Shown: positions 1 to 10,028 of the stretch, piece by piece
Numbering within the stretch: the first letter of the stretch is position 1
How the letters are laid out: each line of letters opens with the position of its first letter
Source: Natronolimnobius sp. AArcel1
GTDB taxonomy: Archaea; Halobacteriota; Halobacteria; Halobacteriales; Natrialbaceae
Assembly: GCF_011043775.1 (NCBI RefSeq)
Contig: NZ_JAAKXY010000008.1
Coordinates: 44,822 to 108,821, forward strand
Direction: 5' to 3'
DNA length: 64,000 bases
The notes under the pieces: generated by a model
The model's input: only the letters and a program-made list of their open reading frames with translations
Databases searched by the model: none
What the model was told of the DNA's origin: nothing
Translations under genes and position numbers: made by a program

Positions 1-483
1 GACGTAGACAATAACAAATATTGGGACGGTCAGTAACAATACTCGCTCTGGGCTCAATCCCGTAATTTCACCCAGAGAGAAAGCAAACAGGTGCAAACCA
101 GGATACAGTGTGTCCAGTGTGAACAATCCAATGCCAATATCCTTGACACTACCCAAATGCTGTAGTGAGTCGAAAAAGCCCTGAAAATGATAGTTGCGCA
201 GCAGGGGAACCGCACTGACCGACGCGATTGCTAACGTTCCAACACCGATTGAGATATACCTAACCCACTCACTGGGTGCGTGCAGGCTGACGACAGTCGC
301 GATTATGATTGATCCAGTCAGTAGGATCCACATCGATGCCGGCGATGATGACAGTATCGAGAGTTCGTATGCAGTAGCTGGAAATGAGCGTGCAATAAAT
401 GCACCCCCAGCAAGACAAAGAGCAGAGATGCTGACAGCGATTTTTGCCAATTGGCTAGATACAGTTAGTGGAATCTCCCGCAT
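1..483 (-). CDS. Partial multi-pass membrane protein (C-terminus outside window)
   Basis: An open frame runs from an ATG at 483 to the window edge, 161 codons without a stop. The product starts MREIPLTVSSQLAKIAV and has several hydrophobic stretches (about residues 11-30, 48-65 and 73-92), so it is a polytopic membrane protein. An AT-rich TATTTAAATA element about 30 bases upstream of the start is a plausible TATA box. I do not recognise the family. The neighbouring flippase and glycosyltransferases suggest a role in surface glycan assembly, which is inference from position only. Confidence 0.6.
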   Translation of the reverse strand, partial: MREIPLTVSSQLAKIAVSISALCLAGGAFIARSFPATAYELSILSSSPASMWILLTGSIIIATVVSLHAPSEWVRYISIGVGTLAIASVSAVPLLRNYHFQGFFDSLQHLGSVKDIGIGLFTLDTLYPGLHLFAFSLGEITGLSPERVLLLTVPIFVIVYV

Positions 484-999
484 TCAGTTACTAGTTGTAT
501 AGATCCCATTCCGGTATTTAAATATAGCGGGATTGCAAACCCTACATACGGAGAAAAGGTGAATTCCAATATTTAAATACCCATATGATTACTCCGATCG
601 GCCGTGTTGCGATCCCGATTCTCCTGTTCCTTCACGTTAGAGGTCCGTCACGCCCCTGTACTCGGAGGTGCATATCATAGATCAACCTTCAGCGGGATTC
701 TCATAAAGTCACGTTCCCTACGAAGCAAATGACTTAACATACTCTCAAAAACAAGAGGGAAGGAAGGCCGAACGCTAATACTATTTTGATTACTTTGAAT
801 ACGGTCCAACTGAAAAAGGTACACAGTGTGTCGAATGTTAGAAAATTATTGGAACGAGAACTCATAGCCTTTCTTAGAACAAGGTTTGAAAACTCATCTA
901 TTACTACCCCACGGATAGTAGCACCTCCTACATGTGATTATGTCAACGCCTGGTAAAGTTAAAATGCTCAAAAGATTATTAATACTATGACGATATTTG
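484..999. other. Intergenic region, divergent promoters
   Basis: I see no convincing coding region here. TATA-like TATTTAAATA stretches lie at about 513-522 and 571-581. The first fits the leftward membrane-protein gene. The rightward flippase has only AT-rich sequence before its ATG and no clear Shine-Dalgarno sequence. Confidence 0.4.
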
Positions 1000-2439
1000 A
1001 TGAGTTCTAAGGAAAAGACGATTTCCGACATAATAGTGATCGGCATAATACAAATTGCGATTCGTGTTCGAGGAATAGTATTTATTCCAGTAATTTCTAT
1101 CTATCTTGGTGTTGGCGCATTCGGCGCATATGCGCAAATATTGGCATTAACCTCTTTGCTTGAATTAGTCTTTGGATTAGGATTGTATGGTGGATTGGTT
1201 CGGTTTGGCCAGAAGGATAAATACGATTTATCCAACCTATATTTTTCCTATATGTTCTTGTCTTTCTTGAGTGGTCTTATAGTTGCCATATTATTTTATC
1301 ATTTTTCAGCAGATCTCTCAGCTGTGACCTTGGGTACCTCTGAGTATGCAGCAGCATTTCAGATTGGGTCAGCACTCATATTAACAAATATTTTATCGCG
1401 AATTGGAAAGAACTATTTCAGAGTTGATTCGAGGATGAAAATATTTGGGTTATTAGAAGGGATAAAAGCCTATGCATCAATAATATCTGTTGCATATATT
1501 GTCTTGTTTGAAGGGATGGGGATTAGTGAAGTCATCTTGGTTATTGTTCTAGTAGAGGCTATTTTCGTGCTATTAATAAATTTCTACATAATATGGGAAG
1601 CGGGGTTTACATCTCCATCCTTTCCAGATATAAAAGATGGACTTAGGTATTCAATACCATTATCTATCTCTTCTCTCGGATCAAACTTATCATCGCGCGC
1701 AGACAGAATCCTTATCGGTGTCTTTTTAGGGGATTCGGCAGTGGGAATCTATTCTATTGCCTATGAACTCGCAACAGGTATGCGAATTTACACACTTCCT
1801 ATTAGACAAACATTTTTCCCAGAATTTAGTCGATTTATTGAGAATGGTGAGATAGACACCTGCAAGGAGTATATAGATGCAGGAGTAAGGTATTTTTTGA
1901 TGATTTCTATTCCTACTGTTGGAGGTCTTTATCTTATAGGTCCTACGGTTGCATCCCTCTTAGTCGGAACCGGTGAACCAGTTCCAACTGCAGCTCTAAT
2001 GGTTATTCTAGCAACTGGTCTTTTACTCAGTGGAGTTGACCGGATGTATTCAGTAGTATTAGATGCGAATGATCGCACTGCTCGTGTAACCAGCGTTCGA
2101 CTTCTGGGGGCTTTTTTCAATATTATACTAAATCTACTTCTTATTCCTGAATTTGGAGTTGTTGGTGCAGCATTTGCTACTCTTCTAACGTATGCTTTTA
2201 CAGTATTTGCTATCTACCTGAGCATAAATATAATAAAACAATCTATTCCAACAAAAACTTTGATTTCTTCGGTACTTTCAACCATAGTTATGGTCTATAC
2301 GATAAGGTTATTCAATATAGAATCGATTATTCTAGTACCTTTTCTCGGTTCCCTACTTTATTTCACATTGTTATTTGCGTTTGGCGAGTTGAACATCAAG
2401 AGATTCACATCAAATTTTGATTATGTTGGTAGAGGATAG
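1000..2439 (+). CDS. Polysaccharide flippase, Wzx-like (MOP superfamily)
   Basis: This 479-residue protein is hydrophobic throughout with about 12-14 predicted membrane segments, the usual size for oligosaccharide flippases of the MOP superfamily. Such proteins move lipid-linked glycans across the membrane. The middle segment GSNLSSRADRILIGVFLG matches the conserved family region that begins the second half-repeat. The ATG at 1000 is preferred over a TTG one codon upstream. The gene is markedly AT-rich compared with genes after 6200, as are the next glycosyltransferase and FkbM genes, which points to recent transfer of a glycan cassette. Confidence 0.85.
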   Translation: MSSKEKTISDIIVIGIIQIAIRVRGIVFIPVISIYLGVGAFGAYAQILALTSLLELVFGLGLYGGLVRFGQKDKYDLSNLYFSYMFLSFLSGLIVAILFYHFSADLSAVTLGTSEYAAAFQIGSALILTNILSRIGKNYFRVDSRMKIFGLLEGIKAYASIISVAYIVLFEGMGISEVILVIVLVEAIFVLLINFYIIWEAGFTSPSFPDIKDGLRYSIPLSISSLGSNLSSRADRILIGVFLGDSAVGIYSIAYELATGMRIYTLPIRQTFFPEFSRFIENGEIDTCKEYIDAGVRYFLMISIPTVGGLYLIGPTVASLLVGTGEPVPTAALMVILATGLLLSGVDRMYSVVLDANDRTARVTSVRLLGAFFNIILNLLLIPEFGVVGAAFATLLTYAFTVFAIYLSINIIKQSIPTKTLISSVLSTIVMVYTIRLFNIESIILVPFLGSLLYFTLLFAFGELNIKRFTSNFDYVGRG

Positions 2440-2613
2440 CCATTACAATATACCATCACTTATGCTACTGAGCTACACGCAAATCGATCAAAGTAAAATA
2501 TATTAATCACTGGTTTTAAAATAGTGTGTTGATGGCATCCAACTGTGGCTGTAGAATCGGGAATGGTGAGGGCACCGAGTTGACGGTCCCCAATACGTTT
2601 GATTCTGCTAGAT

Positions 2614-3462
2614 CTGTTTGGATCGGAATTGATCACAGCCAACCTATTGCAGCAGGTTCGCTGGCATAACGGTGTCTCCTGCCCCGCTGCCGTTTTGACC
2701 GAACGTTCAAGAACGCCAGCTATGGTACTTTCAGTGCTGTCTCTGTAAGAATTGCGACCGCACGTTCAACCCCAAGACTGGCACAATCATTGCTCACTCG
2801 AAGATTGCCTACCCCAGTAGTTGACGTCAATCTACACGTTCCTCCTTTTTAATGCGAGCTTCAGGCGGTTACAGTGGGTAATCGACGTGACCTATAAGAC
2901 GATTCACCGGCGCATTGAGCGCTTCCTCAGAGCGCTCGATGCACCTTCCTCGATCTCGTTAGCCCAGTTGAGATCGACGAAGTACGTTACTGCCAGGAAG
3001 AAAGGCGCGAAAGCGACCAAGAGTCGCGCTCACGTGGCCCGTTTACACGTGGACGTAGCTCGTACAACTATGACAAGCTACCTGTGTTCATTCCGTTGAT
3101 CGTATCAATGGGCAGTGCTACGTGATCCCAGCGAAAGCCACCGACGAATCGACAATTCGACTCCTGCTGGCCGACCACCAGCAGGAGTCGCTCACCCTCT
3201 CCACTGACAGCTTTCGGGCGGATGATCCGTCGGAGGAGGGCGACGCATTCAACTGCGACTATGTCGTCTACGGCGACGACGAATACGTCGCTGTCGAGGT
3301 GCACGTCAATACCTGCGAGAGTCACACGTCCTTCTGCGACGATAGCTCTCGACACCGAGGCATCTCCAAAGACAAGTTGACGCAATATCTCAGAGCCTTT
3401 CAGTTCCGTCGAGAACCGAAAGCCAGGGCGAGAGACACTCAAATACGCTGTCCGTGCTACGC
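2614..3462 (+). pseudogene. Degenerate IS1595-family transposase
   Basis: Translation in several frames gives recognisable pieces of an IS1595-type transposase: LLQQVRWHNGVSCP from 2641, then FNPKTGTIIAHSKIA near 2770, VTYKTIHRRIERFLRALDAP near 2890, YVIPAKATDESTIRLLLAD near 3118 and HRGISKDKLTQYLRAFQ near 3352. Stops and frameshifts separate them, and one stop follows the zinc-finger part near 2820. The catalytic region is broken, so the copy is dead. It splits the flippase from the next glycosyltransferase. I could not define its terminal repeats. Confidence 0.8.
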
Positions 3463-3564
3463 TCTGAAATCAACAATGTGCTACGCAAGAGCGTATACTA
3501 ATACACGATATCTAATCGAAATCTTGTTAGTGGCCTACTTCCGAACAAAAACACAACTCCTCAC

Positions 3565-4764
3565 ATGCACGTTTCCATAATAGCTGGTTCGTTAGATTTG
3601 ACTGGTGCTGGATCCAATATTAGTCTGGATATCTTAGCCCGAACCCTAACTGAGTATGGTCACAATGTAGAAGTGATAACAATTGATCCGACTGGGTCCA
3701 ACGCCCTCACTTATGATACTCCTTATTCAGTCTCCACAATTAGTGAACTGGTTAGGAAAAAACACATATCAAGTCTATTCAATAGTAGAGAGTTTAAGCT
3801 ATTGGAGGGTAAGTCAGACATATTTCACATATTTGATCCCATCTTCGCCCCAATTTTTGGATACTATCGATATTTAGGGGGCTCTGTACCAGTAGTATGT
3901 CGCCTAAATTCGTATACCATGTTCTGTTCTAACACTATGATGATGGATGGAAACTGCCATAAAAATTGCAGTACTATTGACAGGGTAAGACACTCGGAAT
4001 CTAGTACTGGTAGTAAAGTTTTTAAGTCCCCATTGTTCTTGATATCCTCACTCTCAATCCCGGATGTTGTTAACTCCATAGATAAATTTTTCGCCCAAAG
4101 CCCTAGTGTGAAAAATATATATGAAGAAACAGGTATTGATCCTCAGAAGATAAAGGTGATAACTAACTTTTATGACCCGGATTTTGGAGAGCCAAATACA
4201 GAGAGAAAAGTAGACTTTGAAAGAGACTGTTTTAATGTTCTGTATGTTGGCAGAGTGAAAGAGAAGAAGGGTGTGGATTTGCTACTTGACGCTAGTCAGC
4301 ACTCTGAGTTTGACCTCACAATTGATATAGTAGGTGACGGCGAAGCTCGAGCCTCATTGGAGACACAGGCAAAAAGCCTCTCGATAGGTGATAATATAAA
4401 TTTCCATGGATGGGTAGATCATGATGATTTAAAAAATTATTATGGCCAATCTAATTTATTTGTACAGCCAAGTCGATGGGTAGAACCATCAGGCCGTGCT
4501 TTATTAGAAGCTATGCAATATAATTGCCCGGCAGTTGTTTCGAACATTGGAGGCCCACCTTGGATCGTTGGAAATGCAGGTCTGGTATTCGAAAAGAATA
4601 ATAGCAAAGACCTGGCAAACAAAATTGATCTGCTATACAAAAATAAGGAGAAATACAAAGATTTAAGAAGGAAATGTTCATCACGAATAGACGGATTTAA
4701 TCCAGAAAAGATAATAAGAGAAATAGAAGAGGAATATATTTCAGCTACTAGTAACGGATACTGA
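3565..4764 (+). CDS. Glycosyltransferase family 4 (GT-B fold)
   Basis: This 399-residue protein has the two-domain GT-B layout. The N-terminal acceptor domain begins MHVSIIAGSLDLTGAG. The C-terminal nucleotide-sugar domain starts at GRVKEKKGVDLLLDA (about residue 228) and ends with the GT4 signature EPSGRALLEAMQYNCPAVV, which holds the paired glutamates of the E-x7-E motif. It probably adds a sugar from a nucleotide donor to a lipid-linked glycan at the cytoplasmic face. Codon use is AT-rich like the flippase and FkbM genes, with which it would form one transcription unit had the IS1595 remnant not intervened. The donor sugar cannot be inferred. Confidence 0.9.
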   Translation: MHVSIIAGSLDLTGAGSNISLDILARTLTEYGHNVEVITIDPTGSNALTYDTPYSVSTISELVRKKHISSLFNSREFKLLEGKSDIFHIFDPIFAPIFGYYRYLGGSVPVVCRLNSYTMFCSNTMMMDGNCHKNCSTIDRVRHSESSTGSKVFKSPLFLISSLSIPDVVNSIDKFFAQSPSVKNIYEETGIDPQKIKVITNFYDPDFGEPNTERKVDFERDCFNVLYVGRVKEKKGVDLLLDASQHSEFDLTIDIVGDGEARASLETQAKSLSIGDNINFHGWVDHDDLKNYYGQSNLFVQPSRWVEPSGRALLEAMQYNCPAVVSNIGGPPWIVGNAGLVFEKNNSKDLANKIDLLYKNKEKYKDLRRKCSSRIDGFNPEKIIREIEEEYISATSNGY

Positions 4765-4838
4765 TTATACTTCTAAACATTAAAATCGGTACTGTTTTGA
4801 TAAGAGACTGAGAAGTGTTGTGTAATCTGGATTAGTGC

Positions 4839-5795
4839 ATGATAACCAAGCGAAATATTCGAGACATAGTTAGATCTACAGAATTGGTCTGCGATTATTC
4901 ACATGATGTTTCTTTCCGCACTATAAAACTCCTAAAGAGTGGGGAGATGATTAGAGCTATTGACTATATCATTAATGAAGTTACAGGAAAAAGTATATAT
5001 GTGACTTATCTGCTATCACCTAACGATGAAAATATAACAAGTGTTAAAGTTCATGGAATTCCGATGTATATTGACCTTCTAGATCAGGGACTCTCATATG
5101 AACTATTAATACATAGAGATCGCGAACCGCTAACTGGGAAAATATTCCGAGAATATCTTTCCGATATAAATGCTACAGAGAGTAGTCCAGTAGTAATTGA
5201 AGCTGGAGCAAATATTGGATATTATGCACTCCAAGAAGCAGCGATACTAGGAAAAGAAAGTGAAATACATGCATTTGAACCTGTTCCGGAAAGTGGAAAT
5301 TTACTTTCAAAAAACATAGAAAGGAATGGTTTTGAGGATACGGTAAAGATTATTGATTCAGCAGTAGGAGATAAAAATAATAAGGCTCAGATGTCAGTGG
5401 GTAATGCTCGTAATTGGGCGCGCATTTCTACAGACAATGAGGTAGGTAATAAACTCGAAGTGGATATGACAACTATTGATAAATATTGTGCAGACAATGG
5501 TATCAGTGCAGAAGAGGTGAACGTTGTCAGGATGGACGTAGAGGGGTATGAGACAAATATAATAGAGGGAATGGACAAAGTCCTCTCTGAATCAAAGGAT
5601 CTCTTATTACTCATCGAACTTCACATACGAGAATTGAAATCAAGGAACAGTCTTACTCCTTTCCTTCAGTCTTTGAAGAATAAAGGGTTTAGACTGGAGG
5701 CTACAGTTCGACGACAAAACGAAATAGAAATTGACAATATAATGGAATTGACATCTGCCAGTGGTTGCCCAAATGTGTTTCTACGAAAATCATAA
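4839..5795 (+). CDS. FkbM-family SAM-dependent methyltransferase
   Basis: The 318-residue product carries the Rossmann SAM-binding motif VIEAGANIGYYALQEA (about residues 118-133), the acidic loop HAFEPVPES and the FkbM signature VVRMDVEGYE (about residues 229-238). FkbM-like enzymes O-methylate sugars and polyketides, and in archaeal glycan loci they usually modify a hexose of the N-glycan. The gene is AT-rich and lies 74 bases after the glycosyltransferase. Its stop is 5 bases before the next ATG, so it is co-transcribed with the phosphatase-like gene. Confidence 0.85.
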   Translation: MITKRNIRDIVRSTELVCDYSHDVSFRTIKLLKSGEMIRAIDYIINEVTGKSIYVTYLLSPNDENITSVKVHGIPMYIDLLDQGLSYELLIHRDREPLTGKIFREYLSDINATESSPVVIEAGANIGYYALQEAAILGKESEIHAFEPVPESGNLLSKNIERNGFEDTVKIIDSAVGDKNNKAQMSVGNARNWARISTDNEVGNKLEVDMTTIDKYCADNGISAEEVNVVRMDVEGYETNIIEGMDKVLSESKDLLLLIELHIRELKSRNSLTPFLQSLKNKGFRLEATVRRQNEIEIDNIMELTSASGCPNVFLRKS

Positions 5796-5800
5796 TAATA

Positions 5801-7414
5801 ATGAAGAGTGATCAGCCAGTTATATTGATAGGATTAGACGGTCTTGGTAGGTCGTCTATTGGCAGTTGGATACACCCGGAGAGTCTGTCGAATCTACATC
5901 AACTGAGTGAGAAAGGACTGCTAATCGACTTAGAGAGTACTCACCCCCCCTGGACACCTTGTGCCTGGCCCTCCTTTCTGAGTGGCCGTAACCCAGGTAA
6001 GCACGGCGTATTTGACTTCTTCACACGAGAGGGTTACGACAAGCGACTTATTGAGCGTCCAGATGTCGGCGCTCCTTACCTCTTTGAGGCATCTGACACC
6101 GAGGGTCAAACCTCAGTCGTAATCAATTACCCAATTACGAACCCGGCGCCATCTCTTGAAAACGGCGCGGTCGTCCCCGGCTATCTTGCACGAGAGGACG
6201 TTACGTTCTCTCCAGAACACCTCCGCGACGAATACGAGGACGAGTACGGCGAGTACGTCATCTACCCGAAGTACGGCACCGAAGACGATGCCGTCCGAGA
6301 GTACGTCGATGTCGCCCGGCACCGCCGAGATATGGCCCGATTCCTCGACGAGCGTTACGACTGGGATCTCATGGCCGTCCAGTTCCAGGTCACCGACTCG
6401 ATCTTCCACGATCTCGAGGATCGCGACGAGATTCGCCAGGTCCTTGAGGCGGTCGACAAGTTCGTCGGCGATATCATCGACCTCGGCGACGACCCGACCG
6501 TCTTCATTGCGTCGGACCACGGTATGGGTGACTACGACTGGACGTTCTACATCAACTCGTGGCTGGCAGAGCAGGGCTACTGCGAGACGACGACGGGTGA
6601 CGCACAGTACTTCCGTCAGCAAAAAGACGCGCTCACGGGGGCGGCCGAAGACGAAACGGAGGCCGAACAGTCGAGTGCGCTCGAGACGACCATCAAGACG
6701 ACGGCGAACACGCTGTCCAGGGTCGGACTCTCACCCCAGCGAATCCATCGCGGACTCTCGACGGTCGGGCTCGCCGGGACGGTTGAACGACTCCTCCCCG
6801 AAGACGCTCTCGTGGCCGCCCAGAATCAGGTCGTCGATCATCCGAACTCGAAAGCGTTCCAGCTGTACTTCAACAGCTTGGGCGTCCACCTGAACGTCCA
6901 AGGACGAGACCCCCATGGACAGATTCCACAAGCAGAGTACGAGGAGACGCGTACGGAACTCATCGAGAAACTCGAGCAAGTTCGTGATCCGGACGGCGAA
7001 CTCGTCTTCGACGCGGTACAGCCTCGAGAAGCAGTTTACGAAGGAAAACACCTCGAGGATGCCCCAGATATCGTGCTCGTTCCACGCGACTATCGATACG
7101 ACGTCAGCGGCTCGATCCTCGATACGTTCCGCCGTTTTCCACACAAGAACCACAAACCCGAGGGAATCCTTCTCTCGAACCGATCGCTCGGCGACCTCGA
7201 GCATGCCGAAATCTACGATATTGCGCCGACCGTCGCGGCCGTCCTCGGGATTCCGGTCGATACGAACACCGACGGGCGAGTGCTCCTCGATGATGTCGAA
7301 TCCATCGAACGAGTGGACTGGGACGAGCTCGCTGACGGATACGTTGATTCCCAGTCTGAGACCGATATGTCGAGCGTCGAGGACCGACTCGCTGATCTCG
7401 GTTATATGGAATAA
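5801..7414 (+). CDS. Alkaline-phosphatase-superfamily phosphodiesterase
   Basis: The 537-residue product belongs to the type I phosphodiesterase/nucleotide pyrophosphatase branch of the alkaline phosphatase superfamily. The metal aspartate lies in IGLDGLGRSSIGSW, the nucleophile region in HPPWTPCAWPSFLSGRNPGK, and further metal ligands in FIASDHGMGDY and FPHKNHKPEG. Such genes are frequent in archaeal glycosylation loci. The ATG at 5801 is the first in-frame ATG and lies 5 bases after the FkbM stop. The first ~330 bases are AT-rich like the upstream genes and the rest is strongly GC-rich, which suggests a mosaic gene. The substrate is unknown. Confidence 0.8.
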   Translation: MKSDQPVILIGLDGLGRSSIGSWIHPESLSNLHQLSEKGLLIDLESTHPPWTPCAWPSFLSGRNPGKHGVFDFFTREGYDKRLIERPDVGAPYLFEASDTEGQTSVVINYPITNPAPSLENGAVVPGYLAREDVTFSPEHLRDEYEDEYGEYVIYPKYGTEDDAVREYVDVARHRRDMARFLDERYDWDLMAVQFQVTDSIFHDLEDRDEIRQVLEAVDKFVGDIIDLGDDPTVFIASDHGMGDYDWTFYINSWLAEQGYCETTTGDAQYFRQQKDALTGAAEDETEAEQSSALETTIKTTANTLSRVGLSPQRIHRGLSTVGLAGTVERLLPEDALVAAQNQVVDHPNSKAFQLYFNSLGVHLNVQGRDPHGQIPQAEYEETRTELIEKLEQVRDPDGELVFDAVQPREAVYEGKHLEDAPDIVLVPRDYRYDVSGSILDTFRRFPHKNHKPEGILLSNRSLGDLEHAEIYDIAPTVAAVLGIPVDTNTDGRVLLDDVESIERVDWDELADGYVDSQSETDMSSVEDRLADLGYME

Positions 7415-7423
7415 GAACACCGA

Positions 7424-8554
7424 CTACGGCGACGTGATCTGCTCGTAAATTCGGTTCGTCCGATCGGCTACTCCTTCCCACGAGTACTCTTCGCGAACGA
7501 GATCGTATGCGTTCGAAGCCCACCTCTGGCTTTCGTTCGGATTCGACAGCGCGTACTGAATCGCATCTGCGAGTTCGTCCGGCGACTCCGGAGGAACGAG
7601 ATATCCGGTTTCCTTGTGATCGACGAACTCAGCGATCCCTTCGACCTCACTCGTGATGACCGGGACCTCACCGGCCCACGCCTCGAGTAGCGTCAACGGG
7701 TGTCCTTCCCATACTGAAGGCAACACGAACAGGCGAGCTCGCCGATAGTAGCGCGGGATGGCTTCGTCCGAGACACGTCCTTCGAAGTGAACACGACCGT
7801 CGAGTCCGTACCGACTGGCCTGCGCTTTCAATTCGTCGCTCTTCGGACCTGTGCCGACGATGACGAGATCGGTCTCGGGAATCTCGTCTGCAATCCTGTT
7901 GAACGCCTCAATTAAGTCGCTGACTCGCTTTTTGGGCGCGAGACGACCGAGAAAGAGGATTTCGTCGCGCCGATCGACATCAACGTTGAACCGCTCGAGA
8001 TTGACACCGTTCGGTACACAGGAGAGATTTAGATGGTGTTCTCCCAGCAAATCCAGATGTTCTGTATTGACCGAAATCACATGATCATAATCGAAATTGA
8101 GCACGAACTGCCGCTCGAGGCGTCGTTTGACGTGAGCGAGCATCGATTCGTCGCGACCCACGCCGGAGGTGAGTGCTGTGCCGTGGACGGTAAAGACCGT
8201 CGACGCATCAGTGAGCGCTCCAGCAGTTCGCGTCGGAACCGCCGGCAAGAACGTGTGGCCGTGAACGACGTCAAAATCCTCCGTTACGAGATGTGGGATT
8301 GGCGTCACGAGCGACGAAACCCGACCAATCGGGTTCCAGTACTCCCTTGACGGTTTCAACCGGTGAACTCGGACGGCACCACCGACGAACGTCTCCGTGT
8401 CTGTATGAGTCTCACCATCTTTTTCGAGTGCACGAGTGTAGATATCGATCGTATGGTCGTACTGCTCTGCGAGTGCTACCGAGAGTTCTTTGACGTGGAC
8501 TGGTCCGCCGCCGGTGCGTGGCCACCAGTCGTCTTGTATCATTGCGATTCGCAT
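7424..8554 (-). CDS. Glycosyltransferase family 4
   Basis: This 376-residue GT-B protein starts MRIAMIQDDWWPRTGGGPVH, the usual Gly-rich N-terminal loop. The donor-binding domain begins at FLGRLAPKKRVSDLIEAF (about residue 201) and contains EGHPLTLLEAW, the E-x7-E motif, then GEVPVITSEVEGIAEFV. It is the second gene of a leftward pair: the sulfatase stop lies 4 bases upstream of its ATG. It converges on the phosphatase-like gene with 9 bases between stops. GC-rich codon use is typical of haloarchaeal core genes. The specific sugar is unknown. Confidence 0.9.
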   Translation of the reverse strand: MRIAMIQDDWWPRTGGGPVHVKELSVALAEQYDHTIDIYTRALEKDGETHTDTETFVGGAVRVHRLKPSREYWNPIGRVSSLVTPIPHLVTEDFDVVHGHTFLPAVPTRTAGALTDASTVFTVHGTALTSGVGRDESMLAHVKRRLERQFVLNFDYDHVISVNTEHLDLLGEHHLNLSCVPNGVNLERFNVDVDRRDEILFLGRLAPKKRVSDLIEAFNRIADEIPETDLVIVGTGPKSDELKAQASRYGLDGRVHFEGRVSDEAIPRYYRRARLFVLPSVWEGHPLTLLEAWAGEVPVITSEVEGIAEFVDHKETGYLVPPESPDELADAIQYALSNPNESQRWASNAYDLVREEYSWEGVADRTNRIYEQITSP

Positions 8555-8558
8555 CGAA

Positions 8559-9824
8559 TCACTCCTTGTACCCCAGGGCTTCTAATCGCCGATCGATCTC
8601 TTCGTCGACCTCGCCGGCGTCGACTGCTTCCTCGCCGTTCTCCCGCCGAACCCGTCCGTCGACGTGCGCTTCCAGCTCACCCCGAAGCGATCGGGACGAA
8701 CAGTCGGCGAACTCGAGCGCGCCGGTCTCCCGATCCCGATCACAGAAACACGCGCCGTCGCGTGTCCGTAGCGCGTACCGCCGGCGGTGACTGTCCTCCT
8801 TTTCGCCGCGGGCCTGCATAAACACAGTCCGGTCCTCGTCCTCGAGGTCGAACAGCGACCGACCTTCGACGTCCGCGTCGGAACGGACTCCCGCCGCAAT
8901 CGTCGCGGCGACGTCGAGCGTGCTCGCGGGCGTCTCCACCGTCTCCTTGGTACCGCCAGGAGGGCGAACCAGCAGCGGCACGTGCGTGATCTCGTCGTGG
9001 AGATAGCGCGGGTGTTCGTAGTAGCCGTGTTCGCCGAACGCATCGCCGTGATCGGCTGTGAAAATGAGCAGCGACCGCTCCAGTAACTCCCGTTCACGAA
9101 GTTCATCAAGGAACGCCCCGATCTGCTCGTCGTTGTACCGGATCTCGGCGTCGTAGAGGGCGATCAACAGCTCCCGTTCGTCGTCGGTGATCGAGTCGGG
9201 ATCCTTGATCGCCCGCCGGTATAGCGATTGGGCGTCCCGGCCGGACAACCCTTCGTCGTGGTACAGCGTCTCGTACTCACCGGGCGGCTCGTACGGGCCG
9301 TGGGTGTCCATGTAGTGATTCCAGAGGAAGAACGGCTCATCGGACTCCAGCGAATCGATCCACTCGAGCGAGCGCTCGTTGATCTCGTCGGCACGGGCGT
9401 AATGCCGATTTCGAAGCTTGTCGATGGCCCGCTGTGCGAGCGCGATGAGTTTGTGCTTGCCGAAGTGGAGATCGTCGTCGAACGTATCGAACCCACGATC
9501 GAAGCCGTACGCCCGGGAGACGAACGGATTTGAGTGGAACCCTCCTGTTGTAAACCCGTCCTCACGTAGCATCGATGCGATCGTCTCCGTCGCGAGCCGG
9601 TAATCGGAGCCGATTGCGGTGTCGGGATACTCACCAGTCAACAGCGCCGGAACGGCCTCTCGAGTATGCGAACTCGCGCTGTAAGCGTTCGTAAAGTGCA
9701 GCGATTCGGCCGCCAAGTCGTCCAATACGGGTGACGTCTCTCGATGGTAGCCATGACATGAGAGATGGTCAGCCCGAAGGGCGTCGGCTGACAGAAGGAT
9801 GATATGGTCCCAGTCAGTGGTCAT
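8559..9824 (-). CDS. Sulfatase-family hydrolase
   Basis: The 421-residue protein has the sulfatase fold signatures: metal-binding ILLSADALRADHLSCHGYH at the N-terminus, LFNHYMDTHGPY-like NHYMDTHGPYEPPGEY in the middle, and FTADHGDAFGEHGYYEH with the DH metal pair. At the position of the usual C/S-x-P-x-R nucleophile the sequence is SSHTREAVPALLTG, so there is no clear formylglycine cysteine. The protein may be a phosphoethanolamine-transferase-like or catalytically diverged member. It heads a two-gene leftward operon with the glycosyltransferase and shares a ~200-bp divergent promoter region with the gene at 10029. Confidence 0.8.
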   Translation of the reverse strand: MTTDWDHIILLSADALRADHLSCHGYHRETSPVLDDLAAESLHFTNAYSASSHTREAVPALLTGEYPDTAIGSDYRLATETIASMLREDGFTTGGFHSNPFVSRAYGFDRGFDTFDDDLHFGKHKLIALAQRAIDKLRNRHYARADEINERSLEWIDSLESDEPFFLWNHYMDTHGPYEPPGEYETLYHDEGLSGRDAQSLYRRAIKDPDSITDDERELLIALYDAEIRYNDEQIGAFLDELRERELLERSLLIFTADHGDAFGEHGYYEHPRYLHDEITHVPLLVRPPGGTKETVETPASTLDVAATIAAGVRSDADVEGRSLFDLEDEDRTVFMQARGEKEDSHRRRYALRTRDGACFCDRDRETGALEFADCSSRSLRGELEAHVDGRVRRENGEEAVDAGEVDEEIDRRLEALGYKE

Positions 9825-10028
9825 CTAACTGTTACCTAATCGTGATCGCTTTTGACTCTTCCGGAAACCATAATTTGACTTCTATTGGAACTAGTCGAAT
9901 TCTTTGGGCTCACATACGAGTTCGGACAATCCCGTATGCACTTTAAGTACAGCTACAAGTTCTCGACGGTGAAAATGTAGCACCTTCGACCGAAACAATA
10001 TTGACTTCCCTGATCTATCGGATACACA

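Noticed and set aside
6113..6893. Long open frames on both strands inside the phosphatase-like gene
   Set aside because: High GC content creates overlapping open frames; only the frame of 5801-7414 has family motifs.
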